A stretch of DNA of 12,117 nucleotides, taken from assembly GCA_031255075.1 (NCBI GenBank), contig JAIRTF010000121.1, positions 1 to 12,117 on the forward strand. The letters run 5' to 3'. Each line of letters begins with the position of its first letter. Within the stretch, counting starts at the first letter, position 1. Of this stretch, positions 7,679 to 12,117 are shown one piece after another. Source of the stretch: Bifidobacteriaceae bacterium. Its GTDB lineage: Bacteria; Actinomycetota; Actinomycetes; Actinomycetales; WQXJ01. Position numbers and translations under genes: made by a program. The notes beneath the pieces are model-generated. The model saw only the letters and a program-made list of their open reading frames with translations, had not been told where the DNA came from and made no database searches.

Positions 7679-8668
7679 ATGAGTCGGAGCGTGCTGTTCA
7701 TCGGTGGAACGGGCACCATCAGTTGGTGGTGCGTTCGCGCCGCCTTGGAGGCCGGTTGGCATGTCGCCGCCCTGACCAGGGGTCGGTCGCAGATCAGACC
7801 CCTACCGGATGAGGTCGAAGCCATCCAGGCAGACGTCGCGGACGATGCCGCCTTCGCCGCCGCCCTGCAGGGGCAGCATTTCGACGTGGTGGCTGACTTT
7901 CTCAGTTTTGATGTGGACCGGTTGCGGCGCAACGTCTCGGTAGTGGGGCCGAACACCAGCCAGTATGTGTTCATCTCTTCGGCCTCTGCCTACCAGAAAC
8001 CGGTCCGGATGCTGCCCATCACCGAATCAACCCCGCTGGTCAACCCGTACTGGGAGTATTCGCGCAAGAAGATTGCCTGTGAGGACTATCTGATGGGCTT
8101 GGTGCGGTCTGGGGAGCTGGACGCCACCATTGTGCGGCCATCCCACACCTATGACGCCGCCGCCTCGGTCAGCTTGGGCGGCTGGACCGATGTGGCCCGC
8201 ATGAGGGCCGGCAAGCCAGTCGTGGTACATGGCGATGGCACATCGTTGTGGACCTTGACGCATTCGTCTGACTTTGCGACCGCCTTTGTGCCACTGCTGG
8301 GCAGCCCCCACGCGGTAGGCCAGGCCTTCCATATCACCAGTGATGAAGTTCTACCGTGGGATTTGATCTACGCCGAGTTGGCCGCCGCGGCCGGTGTGCC
8401 AAATGCACCGCTGGTCCACGTCGCCTCAGAGACGATTGGCCGTCTGGCGCCCAAGTGGCATGACGGGTTGGTGGGAGACAAAGCACACTCAGTGGTCTTT
8501 GACAACCGCAAGGTCCGGGCGGTCGCGCCGCGCTTCGTTCAGCGCATCGCCTGGGCCACTGGTGTCAGGCAGTATGTTGACTTCCACGATTCGCATCCTG
8601 ACTACGCCGCTGTGTCAGCCGAAGACGATGCCCTGTTCGATCAGTTGGTGAAACTGGCGGCCGGCTAA
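7679..8668 (+). CDS. NAD(P)-dependent epimerase/dehydratase-like atypical SDR
   Basis: A 329-aa protein of the extended/atypical short-chain dehydrogenase class. The Rossmann dinucleotide-binding turn GGTGTIS is at 9-15, right after the first beta strand (SVLFI). ADFLSFD near 80 and FISSASAYQKP at 98-108 are typical strand ends, and the catalytic YxxxK pair is Y127 and K131 in YSRKK. VRPSHTYD and the later HGDGTSLWTLTHSSDFA block match NAD-dependent epimerase/dehydratase proteins, including CSP41-like members. No signal peptide is seen. The substrate, often a nucleotide sugar, cannot be assigned, and the gene may act on something else or mainly bind a ligand. The start is fixed by GGAGG 5 bases upstream. 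It appears to be monocistronic, with a noncoding region of over 700 bp after it. Confidence 0.88.
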   Translation: MSRSVLFIGGTGTISWWCVRAALEAGWHVAALTRGRSQIRPLPDEVEAIQADVADDAAFAAALQGQHFDVVADFLSFDVDRLRRNVSVVGPNTSQYVFISSASAYQKPVRMLPITESTPLVNPYWEYSRKKIACEDYLMGLVRSGELDATIVRPSHTYDAAASVSLGGWTDVARMRAGKPVVVHGDGTSLWTLTHSSDFATAFVPLLGSPHAVGQAFHITSDEVLPWDLIYAELAAAAGVPNAPLVHVASETIGRLAPKWHDGLVGDKAHSVVFDNRKVRAVAPRFVQRIAWATGVRQYVDFHDSHPDYAAVSAEDDALFDQLVKLAAG

Positions 8669-8674
8669 CCGGCC
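8659..8674 (+). terminator. Hairpin over the SDR stop codon
   Basis: GGCCGG (8659-8664) and CCGGCC (8669-8674) form a 6-bp GC stem with the loop CTAA, which contains the stop codon. No T-run follows. It may be a weak terminator or simply a GC-rich coincidence. Confidence 0.3.
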
Positions 8675-8726
8675 CGGCCTCTGCTCCTGGCGCCGCCCTG
8701 TGCGGCCGCCCGTGACCCAACGAGGG

Positions 8727-8743
8727 TGTCCACCTGGTGGACA
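8727..8743. promoter_or_regulatory. Perfect 17-bp palindrome, possible operator
   Basis: TGTCCACC-T-GGTGGACA is a perfect inverted repeat with 8-bp arms around one base. It could be a dimeric regulator site. Each arm, read with its flanking base (GTGTCCACC, ATGTCCACC on the other strand), also matches the actinobacterial DnaA box TTGTCCACA at 7 of 9 bases. No nearby promoter shows which gene it would serve. Confidence 0.4.
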
Positions 8744-8880
8744 TATGGGGCGGCATCGTGCGCTACCTGGCTTCACAAACGGAAGGTTTGGGGGAGCTTA
8801 ACTCTTGGGTCATCAGCCTTGGGGGTTGCGGCTGCCCTGCGCTGGAAAAACCTAGTCCAGACCCCCCAACTGGGACTTCA

Positions 8881-9041
8881 TTATCCACAGAAGGCGTTTC
8901 CTGCGGATTTGCAGGCTTCAGGCGTTGTGGCTGGTAGAAGGGCTGTTCAGGGCACTCCACAGCGAGTATCCACAGGCGGCCACCGTTTATCCACAAGTTT
9001 TGCTGCGCGAAGACGCTGCCTGTGGGAAAGCCTGTGGAAGC
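8881..9041. promoter_or_regulatory. Cluster of DnaA boxes
   Basis: Two exact copies of the classical DnaA box TTATCCACA are at 8881-8889 and 8987-8995. GTATCCACA at 8966-8974 differs by one base. CACTCCACA (8953-8961) keeps the TCCACA core. On the opposite strand, TTTCCCACA (complement of 9021-9029, 7 of 9) and GCTTCCACA (complement of 9033-9041) face the forward boxes. Boxes at 8966 and 8987 start 21 bp apart, two helical turns. The cluster could be a replication origin part, a DnaA-titrating site or a DnaA-regulated leader. No AT-rich unwinding element and no dnaA or dnaN gene is in view, so it is not called oriC. Confidence 0.65.
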
Positions 9042-9052
9042 ACCATCCAGAA

Positions 9053-9076
9053 TCCGGGACTAACGTCCCTTTTGTT
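9053..9076 (+). promoter_or_regulatory. DosR-like box or intrinsic terminator
   Basis: GGGACTAACGTCCC (9056-9069) matches the 14-bp core of the DosR/DevR box (GGGACTWWAGTCCC) at 13 positions, and the 20-bp box at 15 (9053-9072). The same bases can fold as GGGAC-TAAC-GTCCC, followed by TTTTGTT, which looks like a short Rho-independent terminator on the plus strand. Either or both readings may be right. The site lies 330 bp before the CoA-transferase ATG. Confidence 0.45.
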
Positions 9077-9191
9077 CGCTTCGGCACCCAGTAGGCGCAA
9101 CTGCCAACTTCCATTTCCCAAACGCGCAAGGCGACCGCCTCGCGCCAGCCAAGCGAGCCGGGTCAGGCGCTGCCAACCGAGACTCCAGCCG

Positions 9192-9243
9192 GACGGACAT
9201 CCTGAAGCAACGGCGGCCCTCCCCGGCGGTCAAGATGTCCGTC
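9192..9243. repeat. Long inverted repeat in the CoA-transferase upstream region
   Basis: GACGGACATC (9192-9201) and GATGTCCGTC (9234-9243) are perfect 10-bp arms. After a C/A mismatch, TGA (9203-9205) and TCA (9230-9232) extend the stem by three pairs. The inner loop is GC-rich and may form GCC/GGC pairs. No T-run follows, so a structured leader RNA or protein site is more likely than a simple terminator. Confidence 0.5.
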
Positions 9244-9399
9244 TCGCACGAGGTGGTGGCAGCCGGAATCCGGTGGTGTGGCAGAGGGTGCAACACGGAA
9301 TGGTGAGGGAGCTTAGAGAGGGCTGACGGATTTGGTTTGCTCTTGACGAAATGTTAGGGTCAGCAGGGAAAAGGCTATACCAGTTAGGGGGAACTACAT

Positions 9400-10962
9400 A
9401 TGCCTGCGACCGTGTTGACTTCAAGGGAAGCTGCGGACCTAGTCCAAGATGGGCAAACACTTGGTGTGCAAGGAATCATCTGCACATCCGTAGCGGAAGA
9501 CCTGATCCAAGCGCTGGCCACGCGCCATGAAGAGACTGGCAGCCCAAACGGGATCAAGCTGTTCTACGAATCCGGCATTGGCGACAACTCCGAAGGCGGA
9601 ATGAACGCCCTGGCCAGAGATGGACTGATCGGCGAATTGCACTGCGGGCACCTCGGAACCTCACCCGCCATGGCCGCACTGGTCAGCCAAAACGCCTTCC
9701 CGGCGTTCATTGTGCCCCAGGGCGTCAACGCCCAACTTGTCCGCGCCATCGCCGGCAACAAACCCGGTGTGATCACCACCGTTGGGCTGGGAACCTACGC
9801 CGACCCGCGGGTTGAGGCCTGCATGGGCAACCAAGCCGCCAAAGACTCCGGCAAACAGATCGTCGAGTTGATGGAACTGGACGGGCAAGAGTACCTGCGC
9901 TACCTGCCAAAGAAGATTGATGTCTGCTTCATCCGCGCCACCACCGCTGATGAAGCCGGCAACCTGTCGATTGAGAAGGAATCAATCCGCTTTGACCAGC
10001 TGGAAATGGCCACCGCCACCCACAACTCGGGCGGCATTGTGATTGCCCAGGTGGAACGGATTGTTCAACGCGGTTCCCTGCCGCCGCATTCGGTGGTGAT
10101 CCCCGGCTTGCTGATCGACTACCTGGTAGTGGCCCATCCGGACAACCACCGCCAGTGCATCGCAGATGAGGACTACCACCCCGAATGGTCAGGTGAAGCC
10201 CGGATTCCGCTGTCCGCCTTCCAACCGGCGGACCTGACAGAACGCAAAGTCTGCGGCCGCCGAGCAGCGTTCTTGCTGGAGCAGGGGTACCACGTGAACC
10301 TCGGCATCGGCATTGCCGAATCGGTCTCCGACGTGGCCGCTGAAGAGGGCGTCTCCGACAAAATCTCAATGAGCATCGAAGCGGGCATCTACGGCGGCGT
10401 ACCGCTGGGTGGCCTGCGGATCTGTTCGGCGCACAACCCTGAATGCATCATCAGTCACGTCGCCACCTTCGACATCTACGACGGCGGCGGCATTGACCTG
10501 GCAGTGCTGGGCGCGGCAGAGATCGATCAACTGGGCAACGTCAACGTGTCCAAGTTCAACGGCCGGGCAGTGGGCCCCGGCGGCTTCATCAACATCTCCC
10601 AGAGCACACCCAGAGTGGCCTTTGTGGGCCTGTTCACGGCCGGTGGCAACCGTTACCGGGTGGCGGACGGCAAGCTGGAGATCCTCCAGGAAGGCAAACA
10701 CAAGAAGTTCAAGAACCAGGTAGAGCAGATCACCTTCAGCGGCGAATATGGCGCCCAAACCGGCAAAGAGGTTTGGTACATCACCGAACGAGCGGTGTTC
10801 AAACTGGTGCCCGGCGGGATTGAACTGATAGAGATCGCGCCTGGGGTTGACCTGCAAAAAGACATCCTCGACCAGATGGAGTTCGAGCCGCAGATTTCCC
10901 CGGATCTCAAAGAGATGGATCCGCGCATCTTCACTGACGCCGTGATGGGGCTGGAGCTTTGA
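9400..10962 (+). CDS. Acyl-CoA:acetate/3-ketoacid CoA-transferase (propionate CoA-transferase type)
   Basis: This 520-aa cytoplasmic enzyme moves CoA between short-chain acids, forming a glutamyl-CoA intermediate. It is a fused two-domain class I CoA-transferase, with an AtoD/ScoA-like half (about 1-270) and an AtoA/ScoB-like half (about 285-500). Its length fits the YdiF/Pct group. The catalytic glutamate is E327 in MSIEAGIYGG, aligned with the known Glu of YdiF and clostridial Pct. GLGTYADPR near 127 and the Gly-rich VGPGGFINISQ (about 396-406) are family blocks. Acetate, propionate or acetoacetate are likely partners; the exact pair cannot be read. AGGGGGAA precedes the ATG by 7 bases. The stop overlaps the start of a thiolase gene, so the two are surely co-translated and work on the same acyl-CoA pool. 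The long upstream region may regulate both. Confidence 0.94.
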   Translation: MPATVLTSREAADLVQDGQTLGVQGIICTSVAEDLIQALATRHEETGSPNGIKLFYESGIGDNSEGGMNALARDGLIGELHCGHLGTSPAMAALVSQNAFPAFIVPQGVNAQLVRAIAGNKPGVITTVGLGTYADPRVEACMGNQAAKDSGKQIVELMELDGQEYLRYLPKKIDVCFIRATTADEAGNLSIEKESIRFDQLEMATATHNSGGIVIAQVERIVQRGSLPPHSVVIPGLLIDYLVVAHPDNHRQCIADEDYHPEWSGEARIPLSAFQPADLTERKVCGRRAAFLLEQGYHVNLGIGIAESVSDVAAEEGVSDKISMSIEAGIYGGVPLGGLRICSAHNPECIISHVATFDIYDGGGIDLAVLGAAEIDQLGNVNVSKFNGRAVGPGGFINISQSTPRVAFVGLFTAGGNRYRVADGKLEILQEGKHKKFKNQVEQITFSGEYGAQTGKEVWYITERAVFKLVPGGIELIEIAPGVDLQKDILDQMEFEPQISPDLKEMDPRIFTDAVMGLEL

Positions 10963-12117
10963 GCGCCACCGAAACAGTTGTCATTACCGCTGCCGCGCGC
11001 ACGCCGTTCGGCAAGTTTGGCGGGGCGCTGAAACCGTTGACAGCACCGCAGTTGGGTTCGCTGGCTATTGCCGAAGCGCTGGACCGGGCCGGGATTTCGC
11101 CAGACCAAGTTGATGAGGTGGTCATGGGGGAGGTGATCGCCGCTGGTCAAGGCCAAATCCCGGCCCGGCAGGCAGCCCTTGGCGCCGGCATCCCGGCCAG
11201 CTGCCCGGTGGTTTCGGTCAACAAGGTTTGCGGCTCAGCCCTGAAGGCCGTCACCTTGGCCACCCAAATCATCAAAGCTGGCGATGCCCAGGTGGTGGTG
11301 GCCGGTGGTATGGAATCAATGAGCAACGTGCCATACCTGTTGCCCGCCGCTCGCTGGGGTGCGCGGATGAACAACGCTCCGATGGTGGACGCGATGGTCT
11401 TGGACGGGCTGTGGTGTCCCCAAAATGACGTCCACATGGCGGTCATCGGCGGGGCTGTGGCCAGCGAATACGGGGTCACTCGCGAAATGCAGGACGCCTG
11501 GGCTCTGCGCAGCCAGCAGCGGTGGGCCCAAGCCGAAGCCGGCGGCGTGCACGATGCCGAACGGTTCGCCGTGGAGGTCCCGGCCGGTCGCGGAAAGACC
11601 ACCTCCGTAGACCGGGATGAGGCGCCGCGGCCGGACACCACCGCTGAGGGGCTGGCCAAACTGGCGCCGCTGTTTGTCGAGGACGGCACCGTCACTGCCG
11701 GCAACGCACCGGGCACCAACGATGGGGCCGCCGCTGTGGTGTTGATGACGCGCAGCAAAGCCGAGCAGCTCGGCGCCCCAATCCTGGCCACCATCAGGGG
11801 TTATGCCCAAGTTTCGGATGAACCGCGGTACATCGCCACGGTGCCTGGTCTGGCTATCCAGGCCATCATGAACCTCCATGGGCTGGACTTGGATGACTTC
11901 GATCTGATCGAGATCAACGAGGCCTTCGCGGCGGTACCACTGGTTTCCTGTCTGAACGTGTTGGGCATGGAAGCGTCCGACATGGAACGCAAGGTCAACC
12001 CCAACGGCGGGGCGGTGGCGGTGGGTCACCCGATTGGCGCCACCGGCGCCAGAATTCTGATGTCTTTGGTGTTTGAGCTGCTCAGACAGAACAAACGGCA
12101 CGGTGTGGCGGCCATCT
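10959..12117 (+). CDS. Acetyl-CoA acetyltransferase (thiolase), partial at 3' end
   Basis: A thiolase that joins two acetyl-CoA into acetoacetyl-CoA or splits 3-ketoacyl-CoA. The 386 codons in the window hold nearly the whole protein. The acyl-accepting cysteine is C91 in NKVCGSALKA. N320 lies in the NEAF motif and H357 in GGAVAVGHPIGATGAR. The final CxG cysteine, expected within about 10-20 further residues, lies beyond the window, so its presence cannot be checked. The only usable start is TTG 10959, sharing TTGA with the CoA-transferase stop; a stop at 10935 in this frame rules out a longer protein. GGAG at 10953-10956 is close to this start, so translation probably depends on the upstream gene. 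Biosynthetic (two-carbon) use is suggested by the small thiolase length and its partner, but degradation is also possible. Confidence 0.94.
   Translation, partial: MSATETVVITAAARTPFGKFGGALKPLTAPQLGSLAIAEALDRAGISPDQVDEVVMGEVIAAGQGQIPARQAALGAGIPASCPVVSVNKVCGSALKAVTLATQIIKAGDAQVVVAGGMESMSNVPYLLPAARWGARMNNAPMVDAMVLDGLWCPQNDVHMAVIGGAVASEYGVTREMQDAWALRSQQRWAQAEAGGVHDAERFAVEVPAGRGKTTSVDRDEAPRPDTTAEGLAKLAPLFVEDGTVTAGNAPGTNDGAAAVVLMTRSKAEQLGAPILATIRGYAQVSDEPRYIATVPGLAIQAIMNLHGLDLDDFDLIEINEAFAAVPLVSCLNVLGMEASDMERKVNPNGGAVAVGHPIGATGARILMSLVFELLRQNKRHGVAAI

Larger units (their letters stand above)
8669..9399. other. Long noncoding region before the CoA-transferase operon
   Basis: 731 bp in which the possible reading frames give low-complexity Arg/Pro/Gln-rich or otherwise unconvincing peptides without ribosome binding sites. 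It holds, in order, a 17-bp palindrome (8727-8743), a DnaA-box cluster (8881-9041), a GGGAC/GTCCC palindrome followed by a T-run (9056-9076), a long inverted repeat (9192-9243) and a small palindrome CCGGA-A-TCCGG (9263-9273). Just before the next gene, AGGGGGAA (9385-9392) is the ribosome binding site for ATG 9400. No clean promoter pair was found. Confidence 0.7.

Noticed and set aside
9259..9300. Cobalamin-riboswitch-like GC-rich stretch
   Set aside because: The B12-box and core elements are not present; only a short palindrome is seen.
8925..9326. 133-aa open frame (+) inside the long noncoding region, and smaller overlapping frames
   Set aside because: The peptide is rich in Arg, Pro and Gln with no recognisable domain, has no ribosome binding site, and overlaps the DnaA boxes and both inverted repeats.
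9343..9381. Promoter built from TTGACG (9343-9348) and TATACC (9376-9381) before the CoA-transferase gene
   Set aside because: The spacer is 27 bp, far from 16-18, and a start from TATACC would fall inside the ribosome binding site.
8669..9399. Calling the whole region oriC
   Set aside because: DnaA boxes are present, but there is no AT-rich unwinding segment and no dnaA, dnaN, recF, gyrB, rpmH or parAB gene in the window.

Overview
The window is about 12.1 kb of GC-rich bacterial chromosome. GC richness, GTG/TTG start options, hairpin terminators without U-tails, and GTnAC and DosR-type sites suggest an actinobacterium. Protein families alone cannot fix the genus. There is no rRNA, tRNA, CRISPR array or complete mobile element.

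Layout. Positions 1-48 hold the last codons of an unidentified gene. Four 23-bp direct repeats follow (72-163), possibly the end of an insertion sequence. Then come hppA (K+-independent proton-pumping pyrophosphatase, +), a hairpin terminator shared with a convergent AIM24-family gene (-), and a glycoside hydrolase family 65 gene, probably a disaccharide phosphorylase (-). A 222-bp divergent spacer with paired GTnAC-type sites separates this from an alpha/beta hydrolase gene (+). An atypical NAD(P)-dependent short-chain dehydrogenase/epimerase gene follows (+). A 731-bp noncoding region comes next, then a CoA-transferase gene and a thiolase gene (+) that overlap by 4 bases. The thiolase is cut by the window edge just before its last catalytic cysteine.

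How the genes may work together. The CoA-transferase/thiolase pair is the only clear operon and points to short-chain acyl-CoA metabolism (acetate, propionate, acetoacetate). HppA conserves energy from pyrophosphate. The GH65 enzyme would split an alpha-glucobiose with phosphate, saving ATP. Together they suit an energy-thrifty, partly fermentative or microaerobic life, but this is inference from single genes.

The most unusual part is the noncoding region 8669-9399. It carries two exact TTATCCACA DnaA boxes and several near matches within about 160 bp, a DosR-like palindrome followed by a T-run, and two large inverted repeats. No dnaA, dnaN or other origin-linked gene is visible in the window. 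I found no clearly new multi-gene system; the best leads are regulatory DNA.
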